This document shows, in pieces, positions 1 through 11,309 of a stretch of 64,000 nt of DNA. Source of the DNA: Selaginella moellendorffii (taxonomy: Eukaryota; Streptophyta; Lycopodiopsida; Selaginellales; Selaginellaceae). The stretch lies in assembly GCF_000143415.4 (NCBI RefSeq), contig NW_003314290.1, positions 239,501 to 303,500 on the forward strand. Reading direction: 5' to 3'. Within the stretch, counting starts at the first letter, position 1. Each line of letters begins with the position of its first letter. A model generated the notes under the pieces. That model did not search any database, was not told where the DNA came from, and saw nothing but the letters and a program-made list of their open reading frames with translations. The position numbers and the translations under genes are program-made.

Positions 1-1257
1 CATCATCCAATTCCAACCGGGGATGCTTGTCCAATCAAGGTTCCTGTTCGTCGTCGGTCACCCAAGGAGATTAAGATTTTACATGCAAACGTCAAGGAGA
101 TGTTAGAGAAGGGTGTTATTCGGAAGTTGTAGAGTCCTTGGGCATATGAACCTCATCTTGTGACGAAGCCTAATAGGAGTATTCGTTTCTGCATTGACTA
201 TCGTCCATTAAACGAAGTGACGATCCCTAATATGTACCCTCTTCCTCACACTGCTAATCTCTTGGATCGTTTGGGGTGAAGTCATTGGTTCACCAAGCTA
301 GATCTTCCTTTTGGGTACTGGCAAGTACCAATGGCCAAAGAAGATATTCCTAAAACTACTTTTTGTACACCATTTGGTCTGTACGAGTTCTTAGTGATGT
401 TGTTTGGTTTGAATAATGCTCCAACAACTTTTCAGCAGATGATGGATGAGGTTCTTTGCAATATGCCAGAGGTGACTGCTAACTTCATTGATGATGTCTT
501 GATCCACTCAGAGGGGACGTGGGAGGAGCATGTTCGTGATGTTTGTAAAGTGTTGGATTGGCTACACGACATTGATTTAAAGCTGAAGCGGTTAAAGTGA
601 GTGTTTGGGTCCAAGGACACAACTTATCTTGGGTACCGTATTTTTCGTGAAGGTTTGCAAGTTGATCCTAACAAATTTGTGGCTGTTTTAAAGTTCCCTA
701 CTCCGAAGTGTGTGAATGATGTGCAGTGCTTCTTGGGCAAGGTGCAGTATCTCAGTCGTTTTATGGATCATCTTTTTGATTGCACTGCACTGTTGCGAGC
801 GTTGCTGAAGTCATCAACGTCATCTTTCATTTGGTCTCCGGATTGTGAGCGGGTGTTTGTGGATCTCAAAGAGCTATTGACGACCCCTCCGGTTTTGGCA
901 TATCCTGACTGCACTCGACCTTTTATTTTGCGCGTGGATGCTTCTAACATTGGTTTTGGAGGTGTGTTAATGCAAGAGAGCTCGAATGTGCTTAGTCAAC
1001 ACCATCCCATTGCATATATAAGCCGTATGTTACAACCAGCGGGGATGAACTACTCCACAATGGAGGAGTGTTTAGTAGCAGTTTGGGGTTTCGAGAAACT
1101 TCATGCATATCTACATGGTTCTCAGATGTTACTTGAAGGTGATCATACTGCTGTTACTTCATTATTGAAGTGGAAGAATCTAGTTGGTTGTACTGCTCAA
1201 TGGTCTTTGAAGCTTCAGATATATGATTTTGATGTTGTTCATCACCTAGGGAGTTCT
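1..1257 (+). pseudogene. Ty3/gypsy pol fragment: reverse transcriptase and RNase H
   Basis: Frame 1 reads through the left window edge as a Ty3/gypsy polyprotein. The finger region has VTKPN and CIDYRPLN, the palm has TKLDLPFGYWQV, and the catalytic box is FIDDVLIH (the YxDD equivalent). It continues through the LGYRI connection and FILRVDASNIGFGGVLMQ (RNase H start) to the RNase H end near DFDVVHHLGSS. Three in-frame stops at 130-132, 277-279 and 598-600 break it, so it is not functional. The 5' part (gag, protease) lies outside the window. The frame ends where the LTR element at 1258 begins; no integrase core follows. Confidence 0.93.
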
Positions 1258-3119
1258 TGTAGGCGACTAAATTTTCCATTTTACTTTAGTCACCTAACCA
1301 CACCTCCGACCACTCGGAGGAGTCTCACTCACAACCTCCTTAAGTTCTATTCTGGACTTGGGGACTTGTTAGCCCCAAGAATGGCATCCACGCCACTCAA
1401 CCTTTGCACTTGGTCTAAGTGCTCCACGTGTTCAATCCCATGACCGACACCCCAAGGTACCACTAACATATAAACCCATTACGCTAAGGCCATGCCCCCT
1501 CATCTTGGTCACACCGGTGGTCTAACACCACCCGCATCACAATCCTGTCTCTCCAAGATTGGGCTATCCATCCAAGAGTGGTCATCCCAAATCCACTCCT
1601 TAGCACCCTTAGTATGCCTGCAGACATGGGGAATAGCTTCTCCAATATCCCTTTTCACGTCCTTACCAAGTCCCTTTCTGTCCATGGCCGTGTTCACCAA
1701 CACTGCCACTGGATCAAGGCTCACAGGCCTGACCACTAAGTCCCATAGTCCTCTAGGACTTCCTTGCCACACGACTGTATCCTTGGTCACTATACCAAAG
1801 GATTATTTCTCTTTCTTTCCATAGTTTGGGCCTTTAGGATAACATTTCAGAACACCGTGGCCCTACGCAAGCTTCGTGGGTACTCTCCCCGCCTTCTGCC
1901 TTTGGGTGCTCTAGCCATGGGTATAGAGCGAGGTCCCGTTGAGCCACACTAGGTATTCAAGTATGTAGTGCCACCCATACTTGGACTGGAAGCAGCGACC
2001 ATTCAATCTCCTGGGGGAGCTAGAGCCAACTCTTGAACACTTCACCAAGCTACCCCGCTTGTCAGTCCGTATTCACTCTAGTCTTGGACTTCCCAATGGT
2101 TAACTCATCACCCAACATCTAGGTATAGCCTTCCTGGGCTAATGGCCAAACTAGCTGTAAGCAACCAAAGGGAACGATTCGAGAGACGATCCATAGGGGT
2201 TCAAATATAGAGGGAAAGGGCCCATGAACAAGAGTGCACCCCCTTTTCCAATTGGTTAAGGGTCTTGGGATATTTAGGGTTAAGCGTCCTTGGGTTTGAA
2301 TAGTACTGGGTTGGGTGACCTCCCGGGAAGTCCAAACTCAGGAGCTTACATTTGGTATCAGAAAGGTCTCGGGTCCGACTCTGTTGGTTGGCTAAGGGAA
2401 TCACACCACATGTTAATTGACATCTGGCTGGTCCAGTTTGCTCCCGCTGGGCTCGACCCGAGGGGTAGGGTGTCAAGAGAGCGGGGCTCTCGGGAGAGCT
2501 GCGGCTCTCAGCTTTTGTTCACGAGGGCGTGAACTTGCAGGGAAGTGTGGTGGATTGTAAGCAACCAAAGGGAACGATTCGAGAGACGATCCATAGGGGT
2601 TCAAATATAGAGGGAAAGGGCCCATGAACAAGAGTGCACCCCCTTTTCCAATTGGTTAAGGGTCTTGGGATATTTGGGGTTAAGCGTCCTTGGGTTTGAA
2701 TAGTACTGGGCTGGGTGACCTCCCGGGAAGTCCAAACTCAGGAGCTTACACTAGCCTTTCCTAGCCACAATGGCTCCACTAGGGTCCAACCCCCACACTC
2801 TCCCTACTATACTTTGGAACCCCCTGCAGCCCCTCCCTGGGAATGATCGCTTTGGGCTTTCACCCAATTGCCTGTATTAGTATTCGAACTCGAACTCGGA
2901 CTCAGTCTCGGGCCCGGTCTTGGACTCAGACTCAGACTCGGTCTTGGTCTCGGTCTCGGTCCCGATTCTATCTTGGACTCCATCTCGAACTCCATCTCAA
3001 ACTCCATCTCGGGTCCATCTCAGATTCCATCTCGGGTTCCATCTCGGGTCCATCTTGGACTCCATCTTGGGTCCATCTCAAACTCCATCTCAGGTCCCAT
3101 CTTGGGTCCATCTTGGACA
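1258..3119 (-). repeat. 3' LTR of the LARD-like element (left copy, interrupted)
   Basis: This is the partner of the repeat at 7395-8726, about 1262 bp once the nested TRIM and one target duplication copy (2156-2755) are removed. The hexamer array (about 2885-2975) and the CATCTCGGG minisatellite (about 2975-3119) are shared with the other LTR but differ in copy number, which explains the length difference. Confidence 0.8.
2156..2750 (+). mobile_element. TRIM: miniature LTR retroelement nested in the LTR
   Basis: Two 195-bp direct repeats, 2156-2350 and 2556-2750, both start TGTAAGC and end GCTTACA. I count two differences between them (A/G and T/C transitions). Immediately inside the left repeat is TTTGGTATCAGA (2351-2362), a standard plant PBS matching initiator tRNA-Met. 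A purine-rich stretch precedes the right repeat. The element is flanked by CTAGC at 2151-2155 and 2751-2755, a perfect 5-bp target-site duplication. The 205-bp interior encodes nothing. The near-identical LTRs, against 7-8% divergence of the host LTR pair, mark it as much younger than its host. Confidence 0.93.
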
Positions 3120-6100
3120 CTTCCACGTGTCATGTTTTGGTCCTCCCCTGTCCCTTTTCTAGAGACTCACTCATTGCTCGCTTCGTGCTTGTTCCTCAAG
3201 CACTTCGTTGGGAGTTCCACTCCCACTCTCGACTTTTTCAAGTCGGAGCTTTTAGTCCAAACATGTTACACTTGTTTGGCTTTCGCTTAGGCCACTACCA
3301 CATGGCGCCCTTTCGGCTCCACTTTGGGACCTAGGGATTTTGTGTCTTACAAATCCACCACCCATAAACGAAGTTCGATGTCCTCATCGAATGATAAACT
3401 ATTTTATAAAGTAATACCAACTTGTATTATTGTTTCCATCCTTGGCCCCTCGCCAATATTCGTCAATGGTTTAATACTAAAGGCTCACCATGCCTTTCCC
3501 ATCCTCTAAGGAGCATAGTCTCTCTAACTTAGAGACTTATTCGACCGCTTGTGATGGTTCTCTTCTTTTATTGGTTTAGTTCTCACTAAACTTGTTAGAG
3601 ACACCTTCTCTATTTGAATCCTACTATTCATGCTCGAGTAGTCTCAGTTTCCACCGACATAACCTTTGCACTTTGGAACCTTTAATTTTGACTTCTCATA
3701 GTCAATTTCCTAGGTGCCTCCGACACCTTGCATTGCACATATAGTGCAACTCTACTTCCCCATCCTAGGAAGTTCTCTATTTGAAGGCACCATCATCCTC
3801 TCTTCGATTTTGTGCCACATTTGGTACTAAATTTTAGTTATCATAATTTGTGCTAGGGTTGCCCACCGGCCCTATCATTTGGCTACTTTACCGCTCCCCC
3901 CCTTAGAGCTTCCACTTTTGCCAAATCAGAGCAATCAGGAATCCATCTTTGGAAAAACATTGCTTTTCCGACAATCCATTAGCACCTAACACATTAGTGT
4001 TCTTGGCTTAACTTTGCCATTTAGATTCTTTCCCATGATTCCCATAGCTCTTTTCTTAGCCACTAGTCTTTTACTCCTATCCTTGATTGTTGTACTCAGC
4101 AACATAGGGTCGCTACCTTTATTCTTGAGGTATTCTTTTGGTTCTATAGCAAAGACTTTGTTTTGCCAAATCTAGAGGGTGTTCACCCCTAGTATGTCTC
4201 TTTAGCATTTTCTGTTATGGGCTCTATTCATGGCCCAACTTTATGACCCTCCCATAGGTCTATTATAAAGACTACTTCCTATAGACTCTCTATGCCATTG
4301 CATTGACATAGCTCATTTCCCTTATGCGTTCTTCCCATTTGGTCACCTTAACCAAGCCACACCATTATCAATAGTTCAAATTAACACTTTGAATTAGGAA
4401 CCTTATTCCTTAACCTCACAAGGACCTTGTCCTTGTTTCAGCCATAAGATCATCTAGTGATCTAACCTTGATGCTTTAACAAATTTGCCAATAGGCCTTT
4501 AAGTTGTTCATCATGACCCTGGGGGCATCCCCACACTTGGCGGTGCACCCAAGCCAACCCTTCTGGCCAAGGGTCCATAGCAACTGAGACTGGGTGTCCC
4601 TATCTCTTTCACCACGTCTTTGGTGCCACTTACACCAAAGTGCTCAAATTAGATATGCTGAGCCATACTAAGCAATTTAACTGGGCATCACAACTCCGGG
4701 GCATACCCCGCTTGGCAGTGTGCCCAAGCCAGTCTCACTCACTAGGGCATAATGGTGGTTTGGAATATGAGGACACTTATGTTTCAATGGTCATGGACTC
4801 TTAGTAAGTGGGACTTGAACCCAAGCACTAGAGGGTCAGGACTCGAACCCAACTTCCATATATGCATCTACGGATGGCATCACCTAAAATGCTTAGTGTG
4901 ACTCCCCACGCCAGTGCACTAACTTATACTTAAAGTGCGTTATAGATCACAATTTAAGAACCTAGTTCTTCCGCACTTCCAAGTCCTCTCACTTAACAAG
5001 TCTGTGAATATGCATGAACTCTTCCATGCTTGGCCCTATGGGCCACCCCTATTGAAGTTAGCACCTTCAACTAGGGGGTTTGTTCCCCTGACTTGCTAAT
5101 CTCACTTCACAAGTCATCCAACTAATGTAACATGGTTTCATACACAAGCGTGAAAGTCTTTGACCTTCGACTTTTGTTCAAAGCTATCCCTTTGAACACT
5201 CGGGGACTACTTCCCCAACGTTGATAGCATTGCCTTTTGGCAAGCTTCAAAACCACGCTTCTGCTATGCCACTCTGATTTCACTTGTTCTATGAACCATT
5301 TACCCTTGGCTTTCTAAGTACTAAGCTACCTAAAATTGTCTTTAGAAACCTTGAAGGAACTCTGTCCTTTAGCTTGCTAAGGCCTCTCCTTTCGCAAGCT
5401 TTCTAATTGCCATATGGTCTAACATGGACAATTCTATGCTTTAGACTCTCCAATGCATCACGGTTGCTAGTAATAACATGCTTGAACGCCCATTTGATTC
5501 TCCACTCCCAACTGGCATAACCACCTTGGTTATGCTCTTCGATTCCTATGGTTTGGTTTTATCCCCTTACTACTTGCTTTTGGCATCACACCTTTCCTTC
5601 AGTTATTCTTCTCCAGACTAGGAGGATAGCTTTGCACTTTCTACCATGCCTTAGTAAGTATTCTTAGGGATGAACCTACCCAATAGCCTAGAGAATGGTT
5701 CCTCAATTCAGGCATGCTCAACTTGTAATCCCACACATGAAATTAAAGTAGCTACTTATGGGTCTTTATATGCCCATCACTAGCCTTGCCAAAATTCCAT
5801 TTTTGGCTTTGTTCAATTCAGGTAGATAGTCTTCTCCTGTCTCTGCAACCTTGGACATTTGGATAGCAACTTCTATCCATCATTCACTAGGGACTTAGTC
5901 CCTTGGGCCTTATCTATTGCCCTTGCGATAACAAACACCACCTTGTGGTGCTCTAAAGCGTTTGGGTGTCTTAATGATGGCTTCTTTGATAATGAATATT
6001 CCCTTTTACGATATTGACTTACTATATTGCAACATAAGCAATTTATCCCCCGTAAGGGTATATTTAACTTCCTTATGCCAGAAGTCTTAGGTAGCTACCT

Positions 6101-7394
6101 TCTACTAGTTTAACCAATTATTTTGCACCTTTTGTTTAGTTGCCTCATAGTTGTCAAGTCCTATAACTCATTGCTGGTGCTTCCACACTTCCATCATTAT
6201 CTGAATCACCACACTCCAACTGTATGCCTTCTAACTTAGGCTATACCATTCCCATTTCCATTAGGATTCCTTTAAGAAGGGTTCTCGTGAATCCACCAAC
6301 TCATCTTAAGGCATCACGCCTTGGCACATTCAGTGTCTCTCCACCATCGGCTCCACGAACCTACCTTTATGACACTTCTTACTTGTGTTTAAGTCCTTGC
6401 CAAGACCAATGCAGTTCCTTCTCATGCTAACTATCCGTTAGCACTACACCATAGAGTTTACACCCAACTTTAGGTCAAAGTTGTTTTCTTTTAAGAACAC
6501 CTTCCCCACAACTTTAGTATGGCCCATTCTATTATCAATGAGATACTCACTATTCTCATACTTGGATCTTATGATCCTCCCCAATTTTCGTGGGGCACAA
6601 CACACCTTAGTCCAAATGCTTTTATTAATCCCTTAGGACCATTCCTTGACTCTACTCGAGTCATCTAGCATTTTTGGACTTTGCTAATCCACTAACCCGT
6701 AAAGTCTTATTTTTGAGGTGCTAGCTTGCTACAATACAACTGCATGTATTCATATCCTACTCATAAGGACCATCTTTGCAAGTGTTACTCCAACACTTTA
6801 TTATTTGCCATTATCTGTGGGCTACCTTTGCCGCTTAGGACTATCCGTCCATATAATAAGAATACCAACTCATCCTCTGAGCACACCCCCAACACCTTGG
6901 GTTTGTTCTAGCATTTATAAAAGGTAACCCTGGCTACCATTTCAAGGACTCGTGTCCTATCTGTACTTGACCTCTCACGGTCATCCATTCCGGTCTTAAA
7001 TTCATGAGCACTAACCTCAACTATATGAGGATAATTTTGTGACTCCTTTATTGTTTTGGAGTTTCTATCTTTCCTGTGATCCCAACTATAGTTGTTTACC
7101 ACAACTACATTAACTAGTCTACTAAGTCAAATGCTTATCCGGATCACATCCTCAACTCTCCGAGGAAAACCTTATACTATTCCCAAGATCCCAAAGTCGT
7201 TCCCTTACTGGCCTCTTTTCTATCTACCACAATGCGCACAAGTTCACACATAAACTTAAGTGGAGAGCCATGTCCTCTCAACATGCTACTCCTTGTGGAT
7301 AGATCCATTTCTAGGACCTTCCAATTCCAATACAAGTGGTGATATACTTGGCCACCAATAAGAGTTGGATTAAGGAACAACTCTTATACCAAAT
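3120..7394 (-). other. Non-coding interior of the LARD-like element
   Basis: Neither strand shows a long ORF or a recognisable gag, protease, RT or integrase motif. Many short words recur, as expected of degenerate non-coding retroelement sequence. I see no host gene in this stretch. Confidence 0.6.
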
Positions 7395-8726
7395 TGTAAG
7401 CGACTAAATTTTTCATTTTATTTTAGTCACCTAACCACACCTCCGACCACTCGGAGGAGTCTCACTCACAACCTCCTTAAGTCCTATTCTGGACTTGGGG
7501 ACTTGTTAGCCCTGAGAATGGCATCCATGCTACTCAACCTTTGCACTTGGTCTAAGTGCTCCACGTGTTCAATCCCATGACCGACACCCCAAGGTACCAC
7601 CGACATATCAGCTTGTTACGCTAAAACCATGCCCCCTCACCTTGGTCACATTGGTGGTCTAACACCACCCGCATCACAATCCTATCTCTCCAAGATTGGG
7701 CCATCCATTCATGAGTGGTCATCCCATATCCACTTCTTAGCACCCTTAGTATGCCTGTAGACATGGGGAATAGCTTTCTCCAATATCCCTTTTCACGTCC
7801 TTACCAAGTCCCTTTCTATCCATGGCCATGTTCACCAATACTGCCACTGGATCAAGGCCCATAGGCCCAACCACTAAGTCCCACAGTCCTCTAGGACTTC
7901 TTCGATATACGACTATGTCCTTGGTCACTACACCAAAGGACTGTTTCTCTTCCTTTCCACAGTCTGGGCCTTTGGGACAACATTTCGGAACACTGTGGCC
8001 CTATGTGAGCCTCGTGGGTACTCTCCCCGCCTTCCGCCTTTGGGTGCTCTAGCCATGGGCATAGAGTGAGGTTCCGTTGAGCCACGCTAGGTATTCAAGT
8101 AGGTAGTGCCACCCATGCTTGGACTGGGAGCATTGACCATTCGATCTCCCGAGGGAGCTAGAGCCGGCTCTTGAACACTTCACCAAGCTACCCCGTTTGT
8201 CAGTCCGTATTCACTCTAGTCTTGGATTTCCCAGTGGTTAGCTCATCACCCAACACTTGGGTATAGCCTTCCTAGGCCAAACTGGCCTTTCCTAGCCAAA
8301 CTAGCCTTTCCTGGCCAAACTGGCTCCACTAGGGTCCAACCCCCACACTCTCTCTACTATACTTTTAGAACGCCCCGCAACCCCCCCCCCCCCCCCCCCC
8401 CCTCCGGAATAATCGCTTTGGGCTTTCACCCAACTACCTATATTAGTATTCGGACTCGGACTTGGTCTCGGTCTTGGACTCGGACTCGGACTCGGACTCG
8501 GACTCGGTCTCGGTCTTGGTCTCGGTCTCAGTCCTAGTTCTATCTCGGACTCCATCTCAGACTCCATCTCAGGTCCATCTTGGACTCCATTTTGGGTCCA
8601 TCTCGGGTCCATCTCAGACTCCATCTCGGGCTCCATCTCAGGTCCATCTCAGACTCCATCTCTGGCTCCATCTTGGGTCCATCTCAGACTCCATTTTGGG
8701 TCCATCTCGGGTCCATCTTGGACTCA
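7395..8726 (-). repeat. 5' LTR of the LARD-like element (right copy)
   Basis: It aligns with 1258-3119 over its whole length apart from indels in satellite-like parts. The minus-strand start (TGAGTCC side, 8726) carries a CATCTCGG/GGTCCATCTC-type minisatellite at about 8555-8726 and a GGACTC/GGTCTC hexamer array at about 8451-8545. A run of 22 C residues lies at 8381-8402. This copy retains the unoccupied site (CTAGC at 8301-8305) of the TRIM that sits in the other LTR. Confidence 0.8.
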
Positions 8727-9007
8727 GTACAAAGTGGATGATTTGGTGTTAGTTTGTTTTCCCTATCTTATGGTACGTGGTTTATCTAAAGGGCTCCTTG
8801 CACAGTGGAAAAGACCATATCGGGTGTTGCGGCAAGTTGGACCACAAGTTCTGCATAATGTCTAGTGGGTTGATCCTCCGGAGATTGTGCATGTGCAGTG
8901 GTTGAACACTTCATACAAAGGGATCAGGAGCAATTAATACCACATATAGATCCATTAATGCCTCTTCCTGACGTTCTTCCAAATCCTATTATTTCGAGAA
9001 AAAGGGA
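8727..9007 (+). pseudogene. Ty3/gypsy pol fragment: integrase C-terminal region
   Basis: After the right LTR the frame starting at 8728 reads YKVDDLVLV, then WKRPYRVLRQVGPQ and VHVQWLNTSYKG. This is typical of the integrase C-terminus of Ty3/gypsy polyproteins. A stop codon (TAG) interrupts it near 8862 and it ends at about 8938. A purine-rich tract (GAGAAAAAGGGA, up to about 9007) follows, as expected of a polypurine tract before a 3' LTR. The integrase core between RNase H (ending 1257) and this segment is absent from both sides of the LARD. Confidence 0.75.
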
Positions 9008-9220
9008 TGATGTAAGGGCTAAGTGTATGGTTACGATGCCATATACTTATATTAGCATAGTAGGATTTTGGTAGCCGTCGGATTAGTTTTAATCCAGACC
9101 ATTCACTCTTATATATAAACTAGGGTTTTTAGGCTAATTGATATGCACATTTTCTATATTCCCTTTCCATATCACACCTCTTAATATTTTAAAGTTTATA
9201 ATGTTTATATTAAATTACAA
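9008..9220 (+). repeat. Probable 3' LTR of the Ty3/gypsy host element (end uncertain)
   Basis: TGATGTAAGGGC follows the polypurine tract directly, and a TATATATAAAC promoter-like motif lies at about 9109-9119. No second LTR copy lies in the window, so the right end cannot be fixed. Confidence 0.45.
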
Positions 9221-9575
9221 TTTAAAATTGGGCTAAACTCCTGAGCTTTTAACTGTGGAATGGCCTGCATTCCTCAAAAGCATATGATCCTCTCTCCTAA
9301 AAACAATCTGGCACATTGGGATTTCCAGCACAGATTGCCATTGGCCCCTAGACAGGCTTTTGCATGATGAATTGACAAAGCCGGTGGTGTCACGATTGCT
9401 GTGAAGCTCCACCTGCATCGCTGCTGTGCAATAAGGATGATCCCCTAGTTCTGGAGCAGCTCCCTGGCCTCGATAATCCTGAGATCATCTCCAGATTTTA
9501 GGGTTCTTGGTCCCAATGTTATTTATAGTAAGGGTCTAAAGAGCTATTCCACTGTCAAAGCCCTAAAATCAGGAA
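9221..9575. other. Intergenic / promoter of the enoyl-CoA isomerase gene
   Basis: No ORF of note. A telo-box-like TAGGGTTC lies at 9499-9506, about 70 bp before the start codon. Confidence 0.4.
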
Positions 9576-10858
9576 ATGGGTACCGAGGAGAGCTTTGTGA
9601 AGCTCGAGGCGCTCCCTCATGGCGTCTACGTTCTCAAATTTGATGGTGGAGATGGGCAGCACAGGTGATCCATCCAGTTTCTTACATGAGAATGAGAATC
9701 AAAGTGAATTTCAGGTTGAATCCGACCACTATAGCAGAGATTCATTCGGCGCTTGACAAGGTAATCACGAAAGCAATCTCTCTCTCAGTCGCGCAAATTC
9801 ATTCGCACTTCCAGGTTGAGGATGATCCCAAGGCAGCTGCTTTGATCACTACGAATGAGGTAAACAGCGAAAACATCTAGGAGGAAGGAGAAAGATTTTG
9901 ATTGTTTTCTTTCTTTGGACAGGGAAAGTTTTTCTCGAATGGTCTTGACTTGGGATTCGCACAAAGTAGCCCGGGGAATTTTAAGGCTTGTGGGATCAAT
10001 CTTAGTCCTTGAAGTTTCTCTCAACTTGAGTTGTTTTTTCCAGTACCTGGTCGATCTCTTTCTCAATCTCCTCGATCGTTTTCTTTGTTTTCCAATGCCG
10101 ACAATCGCAGCAATCTGGTCAGTTTTTCGTGACAAGCCTGAGAATTCTTTTTTCTCTTTTCTGTTCTTACGTTTTCGAGATCGTTTGTCAGTGGCCATGC
10201 TGCAGCCGGAGGATGCATGCTCGCACTCGCACACGACTACCGGGTGATGCGAATTGACCGTGGCTATATTTTCATGAACGAGGCAAGTTTTCTCTTCCTT
10301 CTACACAACTTTTCTCACGGTTTCACAGGTGGAGATCAATCTCCATATGAGTCCAGGAATGATCTCTCTGATTCGTTGCAAGCTACCAGTCGCCACTTTC
10401 CACAAATCTCTCCTCTCTGCGTAAGTTCCTTCTTTCATTTTCAAGTGAAAGAGAGCTAGAGAGAGCGACGTTGTTTTGTTTTCTTCGCCCAGGCACAAAT
10501 ACACTGGCAAGCCCGCCGAGGAAGCTGGCTTTGTTTACGCCTCCTTTCCAGACGCGCGCTCCACTCAAGAAGAAGCAATACAGAAAGGTACAGAACTCTT
10601 CCAAGCTTTTGCTGCGACTTTGCTACATTCTGTCTCATCGCAGCAACCGAACTGGCGAAGAAGAAGTATAACCGCTCCATTTACAAAGCTATAAAGGTAC
10701 GAATACGATTGAGGGAAGGCTGTCAGCCAGAATTGCGTGTGCGAAAACTTTGTTTTGTTCTTTTGTTGTTGCAGTCTGAGATGTTCAGAGTGGAACTTCG
10801 AGATCTTCGATCCGGGGACCACGGCCCGCCTCCTGGTATCATACTCTCCAAAATTTGA
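9576..10858 (+). CDS. ECI: Enoyl-CoA delta-isomerase, crotonase family (peroxisomal type)
   Basis: Ten exons: 9576-9664, 9715-9760, 9815-9859, 9923-9985, 10044-10117, 10192-10282, 10329-10420, 10493-10587, 10644-10696, 10775-10858. All phases agree and give 243 aa, close to the usual 240 of plant ECI proteins. The product shifts double bonds of unsaturated enoyl-CoA so that beta-oxidation can proceed. Family signatures: HRLNPTT near the start, GKFFSNGLDLGFAQ (oxyanion-hole segment), PMPTIAAICGHAAAGGCMLALAHDYRVM, and RGYIFMNEVEI. Two introns have GC donors: 10283 (AG|GCAAGT, classical) and 9986 (AAG|GCTTGT, weak but required by phase). The C-terminus ends SKI, so a canonical PTS1 is at best weak. 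The neighbouring retroelement nest ends about 350 bp upstream. Confidence 0.9.
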
Positions 10859-11309
10859 GCGGCTGGTACGTGCGAGAATTGATCAAGCTCTATCCTTTAC
10901 GCGTCACTTTGCTTTTGTTTTGTTTGTGTCAGGAAGATGGTGCCAAAGCTTGCCGAAAACCAGAGAAGCACGGCAAAAAAAGAAGAAGAAACAAAGAATT
11001 GTCTTGGATTGAGTGAAAGCTCTTGAATCTCCTTCAGAAGAAAAGAGGTTAACTTTCGAGTTCCAAGCTCGAGTTTAATAACAAAGTATGAAAGTTCGTT
11101 GTGTCCTATGATTCGGCGTGTTCGAGTTCTTTCCTTGCATGGTTCCAAAAACAAATCGAGCTCGAAAATTTTGACTCCACAACAACGTTTCTTCATTCAC
11201 ATTTGGTGTGAGCGGAAAAAAATTTGGGGTCTTTTTCTTATAAACAATGGGATGGAAAAGAATTTTTCAAAGTCAAAACTTTGGTATGACAAAAAATAAA
11301 AACCAGGCA
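10859..11309. other. Convergent 3' intergenic spacer
   Basis: The spacer lies between the 3' ends of the isomerase (+) and the RING-VWA gene (-). It is A/T-rich with no supported gene. Confidence 0.4.

Larger units (their letters stand above)
1258..8726 (-). mobile_element. Non-coding LTR retroelement (LARD-like), minus strand
   Basis: Two direct repeats of about 1.3 kb flank 4.3 kb of internal DNA. The left copy is 1258-3119, including a nested 600-bp insertion with its target duplication; the right copy is 7395-8726. Both repeats begin TGTA and end CA on the plus strand. Orientation is set by a primer-binding-site-like TGGTATAAGAG, read on the minus strand at 7391-7381 and directly inside the right LTR, as in elements primed by initiator tRNA-Met. 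A purine-rich stretch (minus strand, 3154-3141) lies about 20 nt inside the left LTR. The interior has no ORF above 70 codons and I see no gag or pol. The LTR copies differ at roughly 7-8% over the first 260 bp, mostly transitions. It is probably a LARD-type non-autonomous element mobilised in trans. Confidence 0.8.

Noticed and set aside
2880-3119. Regular short repeats considered as a CRISPR array
   Set aside because: Units are tandem with no spacers, and the window is eukaryotic; they are LTR minisatellites.
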